Positions 52,301 to 63,545 of a stretch of 64,000 nucleotides of DNA are shown piece by piece (position 1 is the stretch's first letter; each line of letters opens with the position of its first letter). The stretch lies in assembly GCA_013396915.1 (NCBI GenBank), contig VWZL01000441.1, positions 125,560 to 189,559 on the forward strand, in the 5' to 3' direction. Below the pieces are notes generated by a model. The model was given only the letters and a program-made list of their open reading frames with translations, ran no database searches and was not told the origin of the DNA. The stretch comes from Stercorarius parasiticus (Eukaryota; Chordata; Aves; Charadriiformes; Stercorariidae). The translations under genes were made by a program, and so were the position numbers.

Positions 52301-55300
52301 AAACAGTGGAAAATTCTCTCTGTAAGACATCTCTTGATGGTAGGAATAGAGCAAGTTCGCAACTGGAAAGTTTACCAAAAAAATTTATCGTAACAATGGG
52401 AGTCTGGACAAGAGATTCTGTGTGACAGATTAAAAAATAAATAAAAATAAATCCCCTCAAAGTTGCTTTGCAATCAGAATTTGCAAGACTCCAACTGAGA
52501 CCCTACTCCTGGTGCTAAGACCCATCAAATCATAGAAAATTTGGAGATTTCAGGCCTCAATGACATACAGAGTTGTGATTATCCACAGCAACTGAGAGCA
52601 TGAAAGGGGCAAAACGTGGGAAGATTTAAAGCTATGATTTAGCTATATTGAGCTAACTAAACATCTGTGAACATGTGAGGGACACAGGGCAATATTTTGG
52701 ACTGGACAAAAGGAGATTCAGAGAATAGCAGGCGACTGTCACAGAAAGGTTGCTGAATTTGTGCATGAAACTACCAAGTAGTTGAGAGCAGGAGTAGTTG
52801 AGAGAAGGTGACCATGGAAGACATCCAGCGTGGAAGTACCAAAGGAAGAGCTTTAAAAAGTACACTCACATCAACACTTAAATAGATAAAGTACTGGGAA
52901 CACAAGAAAATAAGGTGCTTGCTCACAACACACTGACAGGCTGACCGCAGAAAAAAAGGAAGAAGCTTTGCAAAATTGTTTTCTAGCCCCAACAACGTAC
53001 ACAGCTCAGGACTTGCTATTTCTTTAACAATTCAGCCTTATGCAAATACAGAATGCTAACATCTGAAATCTCAGGTACTTCAAAGGCAGTTTGGTCACTG
53101 CTCTGGCTGTGGGTGCTAAGAATCTGAGATGGTATAAACTGTATTTCCAAGCAGTACATGCTGGCACACTCTACTCATGTCAGGGAAGTTAAGTCAAAGT
53201 AATATTTTTTTTTTCGTTATTTATATTGAATCAGTGCCAACTGTGGCTTAAGTGATACAATGGTACTATACAAAAACAGTATTTCCTAAAGCATGAACTA
53301 GTCTAACACAAAATTTAAGAGTGAACCACAGCACAAAAAGACTGCAGTCTCAGGTTACAGCATTGCTAAATGGCACACACAAATTAGCGCACATTTTACA
53401 GCAAAGAATAGATTTTTATGGCGTCTTGTGTAGAACCTTAACTAACTGCCCTGACTTCATATCTATTAAGGGACAACCGGTAAAGAGACTAGGACAAGTA
53501 CTAAATGCTGTTTAAAGTGGGGGCTGAAAAGATGCCTGTACTCTGGTTTGATTTCAGAAAGCTACCACAACATTTGTCTGTCGTGTAACAGCTGCCTTTT
53601 TGCTCATCCCTCACCATTCCCTTCAAAATGATTATAGAAACTGGGAGCGACACAGGAACTGCTGTGCTGAGCCAGTATGAGCAGAATATTGCCTGTACTT
53701 GGCTAATTCCCCTGAAACCGAACAGGGCAAGCTTAGAGCTACCTTGCAATAGCAGTAGGCAAACTACCTGCCTACAAGAGCCAGACTAATCAATTTAAGC
53801 TAATTTTTTTTCAGAATAAAACAGAGAACATTAATGAAACTGTATTTGTAAAGTATTACTCCAGTTCCTAGAGCTGGTAAAATAAGAAATACTAAGAGCC
53901 ATATGTTTTTTGACACTTAAATGTATTTCATAAAAAAGAAAAAGCAATGCTGAAGCCTACTGAAGGAATATTTACTCAGCTGCTGTAAATGAACTCTGTG
54001 TCCATCAATCTCAAACACTCATCTAAGTAACAGTCAATTAACTCTTGATCACTTGCAGTGCCGACAGGCACCAAAATGATTGGAATCTATCTTTCCTAAT
54101 AAAAACAAAACAGTAAGTTGGGAACAAATTTATTACTCTAGCTTAATCCAAAGGAGATGCTGTACAATAAGAAACAGGTAATATTCGAAGACTTGCCGGT
54201 ACTTTTGTCCTCATTTATGAACAAATATTCCTGCCATTTTGAAGACAATTGAACCAGTTTGCATAAAATGCACACACCTGACTCTCCAGAAATTTGCAGT
54301 GCTTGCACACTGAACCCACACAACCTTATGAAACCTCAAATTCTCAAACATGGGCAGGAGTGCATCCTTCGTGCTCTTCCTCTCAGTCAGTCATCATAAA
54401 GCTCACAGTGACAACGGTTCTCCTCAAAACGGTCGTCTTCTAACATGAAAGAAATCCCAACCTCCAGGAAAAGCTTCCAATGCAGTTCACAAACCACAAC
54501 AAGCCCTATCAAGCAGTGTTCACCCAGTACTGAAATATTAGTATAGGCTGCAGCATTTGGATAGCACTGTGATTTATTCTGTTTATGTTTCTTGTATGGA
54601 ACTATGTTCACTTAGACACACAGCTCTCTGTAACAGACAGGGAGGGAGGGAGAGAGAGAGAGAGTTCATATTTTTATGTTTATACACTTCTTACTTTGCA
54701 TTTTTTTCCTATAGTGTTTGTTAAATCCTTAAGTCAACGCGACTTGGTTCACACATGAAACTGAAGTACATGCCTATGTATGCCCAGGAGCAGGGCCTTG
54801 CTAATTCCAGCATCTACTTCTGTCTCTTTCCAAGCCTCACCTTTCCTTTATGCTAGTTACTATTCATTCATTAACAAAACATTTAATATCATTCAAAAAC
54901 AGAGTTAAAGAACCATTGATTTACGGAATAATGCACACAAAGAGTGTGCATCTGAGTATTGAATTTCAGGGTAGCTTCAGATAATGTATCTTTGGGTCAT
55001 GGTTACTTATATTCTAGTGTGCTTAATGTGAATTACCTGGCACTGTAAAGTAAGAGTACAAAACCCTCAAACCTTCAATACAAATTTAGTGACTAGTAGA
55101 ATAAGTGCAGGGACACACCTGACCACAAAGCATCCTCCACAAGTACAATAACATTGGGCAATCTGTATTAGGATACTGATCACATTGACACATGAATACC
55201 TTAAAAAAAAAAAAAAAAATTAAAAATCTGCTGCTAGTTACTGCAACTTGAGAATGAAATGGAATTTTGAAGTCAAAGGATGCTTAAAATTCACCATCAG

Positions 55301-58300
55301 CACATTCTACACAAAGTCGTAAATGGTACAATATGACAGGAAAAATTGTATCCTAACAGTGTACAGGCCATGCAGTCTGTGTACCAAAGCAGCACATTGT
55401 GTATTCAGTGAATATCTGATTTGCTCAGTGGTTTACCTATCTTGTTAAAAATAAGAGTGCTCAGCTTCAAAGTATGGCCTTCAGCTTGCAGCCAGAGTAG
55501 CCTTCAATGGATAACTAGCAAAGATCATGCAACAAAAGCTAAATCATCCGCAGAAGGGGCAGAAATGTTGGGAAATAACAAGGAAACCAAACTGCTTCAG
55601 TGAAGTGTAGTCCTAGAAATTTATCCTGGAATTTTCAGTCTGGACCTTCTAATACTGAGTTCCATTAATAAATACAAAAGCTGAATAGAGAGCATCATCT
55701 GCATCCACAGCAAGGGAAGGAAAAAACGTGTGGCTTTCAAACACACTAAAATGGTAACAAAGGCATCATGTTTCAAAATGTTAAAGCACAACTTAAAAAC
55801 ACAGGAAGAAGCAAAGGAATTTTAAAACGTAATTTTGTTTCTGGAAGCATACATATTTATATACATGTACAGGTAGAGCGTTTTCTTTTGGCTAGTTTTT
55901 AATCTATCAGTTATGATGTCTATGCATCTCTATAGAAATGACCCTTCTAACCCTTTCCCTATTTTTGTTACTTGAATATTGTTCCGCTATTTACTCTGTG
56001 AAACTTGATTAAATAGACATTAAGGACAGGGAAAGCATAAACTTTTCTCTTTGCTCTTCATTTTTGACACAATGATGCAATACTGCTTCTTACTTAAGGA
56101 ACTGCTCCTGTATTCCTCCTCCAAAAATTTCTCTCATTTGGGGTAGCAGTCCTTTATCGTCATCAGAGTTTTGATCAAACAGAAATGACAAGATCAGGTA
56201 TCCTCGTAGTTAAAGGAGGGCAAAAATGTCTTGGAGGGTGCCATACCTCTCCCAACCCACTGCACTGCACACTTGCATGGTCTTGTCACCAGAAGCTGTG
56301 GCACTGGCATGGTTCTCGCCTGGGCCCCTTGGGGCACCAGTAGCACAAAACATTATGTATTTACGAACACATAGAGCTTGGGGGATGAATACAGGGCAGA
56401 GAAAGTTACTGAGGCCCATAGGCAACACGGATCAACATGGTTTTCTACACAGGGGCCATACGTCAGACTCTGCTACTTGTACCACCAGAGTGATTTTTTT
56501 TCATCTTGGCCCTGGTTTGGAAGAAAAGAGAAAGGTATCAAGAGCCTAGTACATCTACATTAATTGCTCAACTGAATGAGCTTCCACGTAGAGGTAAATC
56601 AGGCTCTAAATATTCATTACATGGCTAAATTCTGCTAAGAAATCCCTAGACCACTACAGAGCTACTGAAGATCAAGACTTTGGCCATAAAAATGTACTTA
56701 GCTGCATTTTACATGACTGTTGCATGATGCACAGCACAGGTTAGCTCTAAAAGACAGATTCAAAAACCTTTAGATTTAATGAGTATTAGAAGCCTAAATA
56801 CTCTGCTGATCCAGACGCTTGTTAAAAATGTTTACTCAGGTTGCAGATGCCTGAAGTCATCACATGCTGTAGAAAAACACTTCTTAAGCATGGGGCGTCT
56901 ATACCATCTAGAATTTTGTGTAGATCTTTGTTAAATAGTGAAAGCCAAAACACAACAGCCTTCAAAACAAATTCTAATGAATGTCATACATATACTTAAA
57001 GCATCCCTTTTATGAAAGTCTATCAAATAGCAAGAGGAAAATAGACTGACTTATAAAAATAATAAAAATAAATCTCATAATACGTGTCCTCTGAAGCTTC
57101 GAGACAAACACAATCCCTTGATATGCTGCTTCAGCATCACTCTTAGAAAAAATGCCTTCTACATCATGCCGTACCGTATCCAAACTAAATAGTTAAAGGA
57201 CATCATTTGCCAGAGTGAATTAATATATCTGGCAAATGAGTAATCCAATGGGGAATCACAGATATGTGTTCTCACAGTAAGTGATCAAATGAAGGGCTAA
57301 GGACAGCCCTTGAAATGGAAGCAATTTTTGGATTATTAGTTAACAATCTCAAACAATATTGACTCCAGGGAAAGTGCCTTCCTAATGAAACCAACAGCTC
57401 ACATAAAAAGACCTTACAGGGTCAAATCTGTAATTATTTTTTTGCTGAGAATGTTGTTTCCCAGATTAAAAAGATTAAAACCATTTTTTTTGAAACCTTA
57501 GTCAAATTATTTGCATATATATGGTTTTATTTATTTTCACAAACAGTTGATTTTTGCAGTGATGTTAGATGCTCAAATGATCCAGATTCCTGGAGTCCAA
57601 GCCCAGTGAAAGCAATTGCTGTCTTATGAAGGCCATAGTGCCCCTAGACAATAATTTAAATTGCTAAGTAGTTCTCTGTCCATTTTAAAAAAACATATAA
57701 TAGTTTTTAAAATTCTATGTCTTAATGGCATTCACCTTATTACCCTTAGATGGCGTGCTTCATTGTTCTCTCTTATTTTTTTAACAGAACTCAGAAGGTT
57801 AGAGGGATAAACATTCCGTTGATATACATTATAACCATTAGGATCCTGCTCTCTAATGTAAAGTAATATGCCTTTTCAATATGGTGCTGTCCTTGCCTTG
57901 GACTAAAAGCCTGTATGACTGGCTTTTATTAGCACCAAAGCATCACCATCCAACTCTAGGACAGCTGTAGCAGATGTGGGAAGACCTCTAAACGAGTGAC
58001 ACGAAATAGTCCCATGGCTGATACTGTCATTACTGGAAGTGCGGCGCATGGTAACACTGCCTCCCAGGCTCTGGGCTGAGCAAGCAGAAGGCAGCTCAGG
58101 AGATAGCAGCAGGGAGATTGCCCAGGGGCTGCAGAGACAAGAAGAGGGCATGGGAGATGGGGCAGGGCTACCCTGCAAAGCCAGCCACATGCTGGCTCTT
58201 TATAACTGGAAAACTGAAGCTGCAAATATTTCTCATTTCCAGTTCCAGTATACACAATGCCTACTGGCCATAGGCTGAAGGACTTACATTGGTTACAGGA

Positions 58301-59569
58301 AAAGGAAGCCTCTACCATTTGCTATATCCTCACAATATTTGCTCCCACAATAAGTTCCTTCAGAAGAGAGTAAGATGGAGAGCAGCAAAAGAGAATGACT
58401 GCAGTAGAAAGACAGACAAAACCAAAGACACCGCTTATAACGGACGTGGCAATTGAAAAGTTTCCCCCACCCCATCACTCTTATGGTCTCTCATGCATTT
58501 CTTTGCATACAGCCCTGACCTGCGACATGGACTTCCCTGCCACAGCCCCAGGTAATGATGACCCTAAGCTTGTTAGACCATTATGCTGGAATGAATATCC
58601 TTTGCCACTGATCTGCATCATCTACTTTTGGCACCTTTATCCGTAGTATCTAAGTACCACTGTTTTTTCCAGCTTGGCTTACCATCACTGAAAGTCGATA
58701 TTCTTCACCCGGCATGATGACATAGATGTAAACTACAAGATCCTTAATAATAATGTAGAATTACTGTGCTTTCAACAAATGCCCATTTCATACAATGCAC
58801 ATCATGACAGAAAATCTAAGTGATTTAAGAAAAGGCCACAGACTCAACTTCCTCGTAAGTGCTGTTACTTCAGTGTTGGTACCAAATAGATATGTCCCAT
58901 CTCAACAGGTCTACCAGAAACTAGATGAGATGCACTGTTTAACTTCTGAAGAAACCAGCTATGTATACACACACACCCCTGCACACATACCCATTCTCTC
59001 TCTCTCTCTCTGAAGAGGACACATAAGACTAAATAAGACATGGACAAAGGAGAACAGAAGAGTCAATTTCAATTTTTTCTTTCTATGCATTTGAAAAACA
59101 ATATTAAATCACTGCACTGAAAATAGTTGTATTCACAAATGGTGGGTCAATTGTTGTTTTTCTTAACCCCAAGAGTAGCTCCAGGAAATTATATTGGGCA
59201 GAGATAAACCAGGTTTAAACAAACATAGTGAAAATGTCCAACACAAACCAAAATAAGGACCTGGTACGATATCCTCTGTGTGGTCTCATTTTTTTTAAAG
59301 AAGAAATATAGTTTTTAAATTACAGCAATTTCAAATAGGGAGAGTCTAAACATATTTCTGCAACAATCACAATCATATCCAAGAGCATAATAATGCACAA
59401 TAAGAAATAAAGAAACTTATTTGAATGAGATTAGAATTATTTCATAATATTAACCCATAGCATCATTCAGATAATGTTTTCTATCAATAATCAGAACTTA
59501 CCATATTGATTGGGTCAACTGGGCCAATGCTGTTAACATAGACATCTGTTTCAATTACCGTAGTTCTCA
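31073..59569 (-). CDS. GABRG1: GABA-A receptor subunit gamma-1 gene, exons 3-9 (partial at the 5' end)
   Basis: Encodes a Cys-loop chloride-channel subunit that assembles with alpha and beta subunits at GABAergic synapses and extrasynaptic sites. Seven minus-strand exons are joined by GT-AG introns: 59569-59502, 44608-44388, 41332-41250, 39996-39859, 39730-39578, 36419-36208 and 31351-31073. Lengths of 68, 221, 83, 138 and 153 nt match the conserved GABA-A receptor exon pattern. The product contains the 13-residue Cys-loop, TM1 to TM4 and the cysteine-rich intracellular loop. Gamma-1 is chosen over gamma-2, -3 or -4 for four features: '[10 protein letters not shown]', '[16 protein letters not shown]', 'PGSTLIP', and '[19 protein letters not shown]' near the C-terminus. 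Introns are 14.9, 3.1, 1.25, 0.13, 3.2 and 4.9 kb. The first ~80 residues are missing because exons 1-2 lie outside the window. Phases join without frameshift or internal stop, so the gene looks intact. Confidence 0.95.
31745..31915 (+). mobile_element. Ancient CR1-type 3' remnant
   Basis: The segment 'ttggagtctttagaacaaga' followed by 'ctggatgtgtttctggaag', and later 'gaggccaggctatatcatct', follow the 3' region of old amniote CR1 families as I remember it. It is strongly diverged, with no octamer tail preserved. Confidence 0.55.
34762..34783. repeat. C6/G6 inverted repeat (hairpin)
   Basis: A perfect 8-bp stem (ccccccag / ctgggggg) with a 6-nt loop (attcta), inside GABRG1 intron 8. It stands out from the AT-rich surroundings. 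Confidence 0.8.
36208..36419 (-). CDS. GABRG1: GABRG1 exon 8 (TM2 pore, TM3, start of the intracellular loop)
   Basis: A 212-nt exon with acceptor CTCAAACAG and donor GTAAGT. It encodes the pore-lining helix '[17 protein letters not shown]', the TM2-TM3 loop '[13 protein letters not shown]', TM3 and '[13 protein letters not shown]'. It closes with the basic stretch '[15 protein letters not shown]'. The open frame runs past both splice sites into intron, so the ends were set by the splice consensus and by phase (2 nt + 70 codons). '[16 protein letters not shown]' is gamma-1-like, whereas gamma-2 has '[16 protein letters not shown]'. Confidence 0.96.
36945..37010 (+). mobile_element. Possible ancient CR1 3' tail
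   Basis: 'cagatcaaaccagatggcct' followed by 'tcatggcctttctgggct' resembles the end of old CR1 copies (consensus-like: 'caggtcagactagatgat', then 'ggtcccttctggcc'). It is short and diverged, so the call is tentative. Confidence 0.4.
39102..39127. repeat. (TAG)n microsatellite
   Basis: About 8.7 uninterrupted units of TAG in intron 7 of GABRG1. It explains the poly-Tyr open frame on the minus strand here, which is not a gene. Confidence 0.95.
39578..39730 (-). CDS. GABRG1: GABRG1 exon 7 (pre-TM1, TM1 and TM1-TM2 linker)
   Basis: A 153-nt exon with acceptor TTTGTAG and donor GTAAGA. It begins with the rest of a Gly codon, then [11 protein letters not shown]. It continues through '[15 protein letters not shown]', which contains the conserved TM1 Pro and Cys, and '[20 protein letters not shown]', which sets up the intracellular end of TM2. 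The closing Gly codon is split with exon 8. Confidence 0.96.
39731..39858 (-). other. GABRG1: GABRG1 intron 6 (128 nt)
   Basis: A very short intron with donor GTAAGG and acceptor TTTGTAG. It is far shorter than its neighbours and leaves exons 6 and 7 within about 420 bp in total. Confidence 0.92.
39859..39996 (-). CDS. GABRG1: GABRG1 exon 6 (extracellular domain, loops F and C)
   Basis: A 138-nt exon with acceptor TTCTAG and donor GTAAGG. It encodes '[19 protein letters not shown]', then '[17 protein letters not shown]' and '[10 protein letters not shown]'. It covers the loop F and loop C regions, and 'NTT' is a candidate N-glycosylation sequon. The last Gly codon is split with exon 7. The next intron is only 128 nt, so exons 6 and 7 lie almost together. 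Confidence 0.95.
39997..41249 (-). other. GABRG1: GABRG1 intron 5
   Basis: 1253 nt, donor GTAGGT, acceptor TTCTAG. AT-rich; no repeat or exon was seen inside. Confidence 0.88.
41250..41332 (-). CDS. GABRG1: GABRG1 exon 5 (Cys-loop)
   Basis: An 83-nt exon, again the family-typical length. It encodes '[20 protein letters not shown]' followed by C-P-L-E-F-S-S. The two cysteines are separated by 13 residues and form the signature disulfide loop that couples agonist binding to gate opening. The acceptor is CTAATCAG and the donor GTAGGT. The last codon (Tyr) is split with exon 6. Confidence 0.96.
41333..44387 (-). other. GABRG1: GABRG1 intron 4
   Basis: 3055 nt, donor GTGGGT, acceptor ATCAG. It contains the CR1 3' fragment at 41981-42275. 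The rest is AT-rich with poly-T/A runs (about 41350-41361, 44260-44271). Confidence 0.88.
41981..42275 (-). mobile_element. CR1 LINE 3' fragment in intron 4
   Basis: It begins with two inverted octamer units ('catagaatcatagaatag'), then the CR1 hallmark 'ttggaagggacctttaaagg', and follows the CR1 3' end to about the 'ccttgtcctgtcgcaacaga' segment. It is 5'-truncated and lies in the same transcriptional sense as GABRG1. Confidence 0.92.
44388..44608 (-). CDS. GABRG1: GABRG1 exon 4 (extracellular domain, benzodiazepine-site loops)
   Basis: A 221-nt exon with acceptor TTTTTAG and donor GTGGGT, starting in phase 0 with E-Y-T-I-D. It carries '[15 protein letters not shown]', a possible N-glycosylation sequon N-S-S, the invariant '[10 protein letters not shown]' and '[13 protein letters not shown]'. 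At the gamma-2 Phe77 position (the known flumazenil/zolpidem contact) the residue is Ile, and at the gamma-2 Met130 position it is Leu. Both are the gamma-1 states. The exon ends with a split Arg codon continued in exon 5. No stop or frameshift is seen. Confidence 0.96.
45301..45325. repeat. (AAAT)n microsatellite
   Basis: About six units of AAAT/AATA in intron 3 of GABRG1. Confidence 0.9.
49515..49534. repeat. 20-bp perfect palindrome
   Basis: 'tagattatatatataatcta' equals its own reverse complement. AT-only core, in GABRG1 intron 3. Confidence 0.9.
49667..49730. repeat. A/C-rich low-complexity tract
   Basis: A 15-A run followed by alternating A-runs and C-runs, with no G on this strand after the first A-run until past 49730. 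Simple-sequence tract in intron 3. Confidence 0.85.
50551..50860 (-). mobile_element. CR1 LINE 3' fragment in intron 3
   Basis: Starts 'tcatagaatcatagaatggt' (two inverted octamers), continues 'caggttggaagggaccttga' and follows the CR1 3' UTR and reverse-transcriptase end to 'agtccctctccagcttt'. It looks the best preserved of the three short copies, hence probably the youngest. Confidence 0.93.
54638..54664. repeat. (GGGA)/(GA)n simple repeat
   Basis: Three GGGA-like units run into about eight GA units, in intron 3. Confidence 0.85.
58963..59011. repeat. CA-rich stretch followed by (TC)n
   Basis: Interrupted CA repeats (about 58967-58988), then a clean TC run at 58995-59011, in intron 3. 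Confidence 0.85.
59502..59569 (-). CDS. GABRG1: GABRG1 exon 3 (N-terminal ligand-binding domain)
   Basis: A 68-nt exon, the conserved length for exon 3 in this family. It starts with two bases that complete a split Val codon from exon 2 (acceptor TTTAG) and reads [22 protein letters not shown] before donor GTAAGT. This is the first beta-strand region of the extracellular domain at the subunit interface. It is separated from exon 4 by the longest intron in the window, 44609-59501. Confidence 0.94.
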
Positions 59570-60859
59570 CTAAACAAAACAGTAACCATAATAATTACAT
59601 ATTTAATTAACTCTGTACATTGTTAGTGTAATTTAACCTATTTACTCAAACAACAACAAATCTGATATTCTTTTATTAGATTCAGAATAATTAAATCTCT
59701 GGTTTGTTCACTCTGTGAAGAATCATATATGAATTATTGGAATGATCAACATTATTTTTTTATTTCATGCTGCAATCCCGACCTGTGCTTTGTGAACAGA
59801 TATAAGATAGATATAAAAAGTATAAAAGGTAAGGGAAAGGGGAAAAAAAACCAAACCAAAAACTGTCTTCCAATATAAAAATTTAATCATAAACAGAAAA
59901 AAAAATGTTTGGAAAAAATTGCTCGTACAACAAACCATGAGGTCTGGGAGCAGATGTGTTTATAAGCTGTAAGGAATCAATCTGCAGTGCTTTCTGTCGA
60001 TTCCTACTGAAAATGTGTAACAAAAATAAAATAACTTTTCACCACAGATTTCTTCAATTCATGCAACTACAACACACCTAAGGATTACTAATGTCCTTTC
60101 ACCAGCTTGATTTAAGCACCGCTTGAAACACCAAATTGAAAGCTCTTCACGTGAAAGTCATTTAGAAGTTAAACATTTCCAAACTTACTTGTCCTTAAGA
60201 AACACAGGGAAAACACTCTCCCTGGGCAGGCAAAAATTAACTGCTTTAAAAATATATTCTCTTACAGAATATACTCTCTTACTTTGTACACTTACAGAAG
60301 GGCACAAAGTCTAAGTGACTTCCCATGGAAGTCACATCCGAAGTACAGATAGCACTGATAATTCCCTTTTTTCCTCCTCACTGGATATAGGGGAAAAGGG
60401 TACAAACGAAAAGGTCAGGACGCATTTTAACATCATCAATTTACCAAGCATTTTCTTCTAGCTTGTACTGGAGAGCCAGAATGCGGACACAAGAGGACAT
60501 ATGTCCTACTCACAGCTGGAATGAAGAGGGTTAATAATAAAGCTCTGCTGGTCTTTCTCTTGCAATCAGGCATGTTACAATGAAGTATTTCTGTCCATCT
60601 GCAGATGGAAAAGGGGGAAGGTACAAACAGAAAGGCACTTTGATTTCATAGGAGACGGACCCTAGGTCATCAGATTTGATTTCTTTATACTGCAAGCCAT
60701 CAGAGATCGCCTAAGTGCTCTATAACAAACCCAAAATCTGAAGTAAGAGGATTTTTCAAATCTCAAAAATTTAAAACTCGAACTGACATACAAAGAGAAA
60801 CAGGATATCATTAACATCCTTGCCAGCTACAATGACAGGCAAGATACATTTCCTAAATA

Positions 60860-62260
60860 TCCCACGATACCTTTTCCCTGCCAATCTCACTTGGGAGGAA
60901 ATTCTCCCTGGTTTCAAATCCGATTACTGGTGTGACCCTGAGCCTGACAGCAAGACACACCACTGAGGCTGCACAAAGGCTTTTCTGTACGACCACAGAG
61001 CACAGAGTCACTTGATCCCTATCCTGTCCCAGCATGCTTCACAAAAAGTTTAAACAGACCCTGGGAACCAATTTATTTCGGGGGGGGGGGATAAGTACTT
61101 CCTGAGCTGCAAATGTTTTCAGTATCTGCAGGGCTCATAAAGGAAGGGGGGCAACATGAGAACTCATATCCACAGACTGAAAAATCAGAGTAAAAAAAAG
61201 TACACAATGTATGTGTGTATATACACATATGTATAATATAATATATTTCACATATGCCACATCTCACAAACAGATATCCTCTTACTTTAATTCCACAACC
61301 CTATTTATCCATTATTATCTATAATATTTATTTATCTATACAACAGCAACGCACTGCTAGACCAGAACACAAGGAGGTGTGTCTTGCCTCCTTGCTCAAG
61401 CAATGCTGAATCCACTGTTTTTTCCCTGTAGTAGTAGGACATGTTTAATTCTCCTTAGTGTTAGGAAATCCTGCTTTGTTCTTAGGTTCAGGTTTTTGAC
61501 TCCAGCTCTCAGCACTGCCTAGCCATGTATCACACCCCTTCTTCAGACGCAGGTACCTACACGCAGTGATTAAGGTCACCTCTGAAACTTGCCTTCAGTA
61601 TGCTGAACCGTTCATACCGCATACTGCAAATCCAACCTAATAATCTGTTCAGCTTTAACTTCTAAATTTGCTCCATCATTTCCGGATCCATCTTGAAATA
61701 TGGACACCGGGACTGGAAATTTTTGTAACAGCGTTATCAGCGCTGCCTGAATATTTCCAGATTTCTACTCGTTGCGTTCCTTTTCAAAAGGGGACTCATC
61801 TCAGGACAATGCTCAGGGATGCATAGCTAAGATCTTATACTACACAAAATATCTAAGTTTTCCCCTAAATCACTGCTTTACTATCCAGAATCTCTCACCC
61901 CCGGGCTTCCTCCCCTCCACCTCCTTTTTTCCCCTCTCACAATTTTTGTGTCTCTAGTTTTACTGAAGGAGCAAATTATTACTCTGCAGATACAACCTCT
62001 CCCTTTCCAACAGTCTTTGTGTCATCTGCCAACTTTACTACAAAAATTAATTGCTGAAATTATTCAAAATATCATTATTTTTTATCAAGACTTTCCTATG
62101 AGACCTACTATAGACAGCCCAGCCACTGATATTTCCTTATTAACAACTAAATTTTGAGATCTGTCAGTAAGCCAGTTTTTAATGGAGGCTGTGTCAATTT
62201 TATAATTTATTCCAGCTTGCAGCGAGCTGTACTTGATCTGCCACAAGGGCTCTCCTGTAA
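60860..62260 (-). mobile_element. Ancient CR1-type LINE, antisense, about 1.4 kb
   Basis: Several blocks appear in the right order for an inverted old amniote CR1. These are a 3' UTR block near 60870-60975 ('accctgagcctgacagcaag'), 'aattctccttagtgttagga' near 61448, and 'ttgaaatatggacaccggga' near 61692. They continue with 'tttgtgtcatctgccaactt' near 62016 and 'agatctgtcagtaagccagt' near 62157. Divergence is heavy, with gaps and simple-sequence insertions (61081-61260) between blocks. Block assignment is from memory of CR1 consensus patterns. Confidence 0.65.
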
Positions 62261-63409
62261 TGTGCCACGGAGTTCAATTTGCCTTTTCCATACTGCTCTG
62301 AGTAAGATTATTAGAGCTATTAAGAGCCAGTGAAGAATCTGAAAATCTGCCTCTGTTGAAATTATTTTAATTGACCCAAATGATCCAGAGAAAGAGATCC
62401 AATTCAAGAAGACTGGAAGAGGCTGTTTTGTTACCTTAGTCCTTCTGCGTGGTACAGGGCAAAGTACTTCTGTGAATTAGAGGAAAGAATTCATTCTTCT
62501 CATGTTCTTGAACTAGAAGTGATACGAGCCCATGAAAATGACAAATGCGGGAGGAAAATACTTTCTTGATACTCGTTTGACATCCATGTAATGACTATTC
62601 ATTTACTCTCCACAAAGAGCTAATAGAGAAAGATGGTTTGAGAAGACATTTCTACAGTGAATACTTCTTATTTTACTTCAAAAATTTGCCAGCAGCCTCG
62701 AAAACACTAGGAGTAGGAAGAAAGCTATTTAACGCATCTTGCATGAAGTGCAAAACAGTACAGTAAACTTACAGAAGCTTCTAAGAAAGAGGAGAAAGAG
62801 ACAGCACACTTCAAATATTTACTCTGAAAGACAATATGAGCCAGGCTGAAGTAAGAAGGTGAGAGGACAGCAGATTGTGTACTCAACAAAGAGATGAGCA
62901 CCAAGGGGCAGCTGCCGCCCGGGATAGTTCATCAGTTCATAATGTGGCTGAAGCACAAAGGGAACGGGTTTGCTAAACACAATCTAGAGAGATCCACTCA
63001 CACTTTCCAATTTCCTGTTTTGACACCTTTTCTTCAGTAGACTAAACTTCAGGTTTAAAGGGTTTGACTGGTATCGAGCATCACCTAAGACAAGCACATC
63101 GCTAAGGACAGGCTTGTCCAAGGAATAAATACAGTAAATAAGTGACTCTTGTGCCTGGAATTCAAGAGCAAGAATGAACTTCCTGACAAGCAACAGGACC
63201 TGGAAAGAATCCTCTCTCAGCAGGCACGGATCACTAACCTCCTAGTAAGGGATGATGCTGCATAATGCCCAGGCATATTCTGAATCCCAGTTTGAGTTCA
63301 AAATCTGTATTTTGAAAAATGTTTACTCTCAATTAGAAAAATCATAGTGATAAAAATCTACCTCAGTCATTGACAAAATATTTCAGCAATTGCACTTGCT
63401 ATCAAAAGT

Positions 63410-63545
63410 GCCTCTTTTTTAGCCTGTATTTATCCAGGCCCAATTTGTAGCTTTTGATATTTGAAATATCTCTGGCTGCTACATTGAAGAGCTCTCCTTA
63501 TCAGTTATTCTGTTTATAAACCCTCATCTCCTGTCAGAAATTATT
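63410..63545 (-). mobile_element. Possible second ancient CR1 remnant, antisense
   Basis: 'ggctgctacattgaagagct' followed by 'ctccttatcagttattctgt' resembles the inverted reverse-transcriptase 3' region of old CR1 copies. Short and diverged. Confidence 0.45.

Larger units (their letters stand above)
44609..59501 (-). other. GABRG1: GABRG1 intron 3
   Basis: A 14.9-kb intron, donor GTAAGT, acceptor TTTTTAG. It contains one CR1 fragment (50551-50860), the AAAT, A/C-rich, GA and TC simple repeats listed separately, and a poly-A run at 55203-55219. Open frames here, such as 45432-45854 and 52378-52013, show no domain or splice context. Confidence 0.85.
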
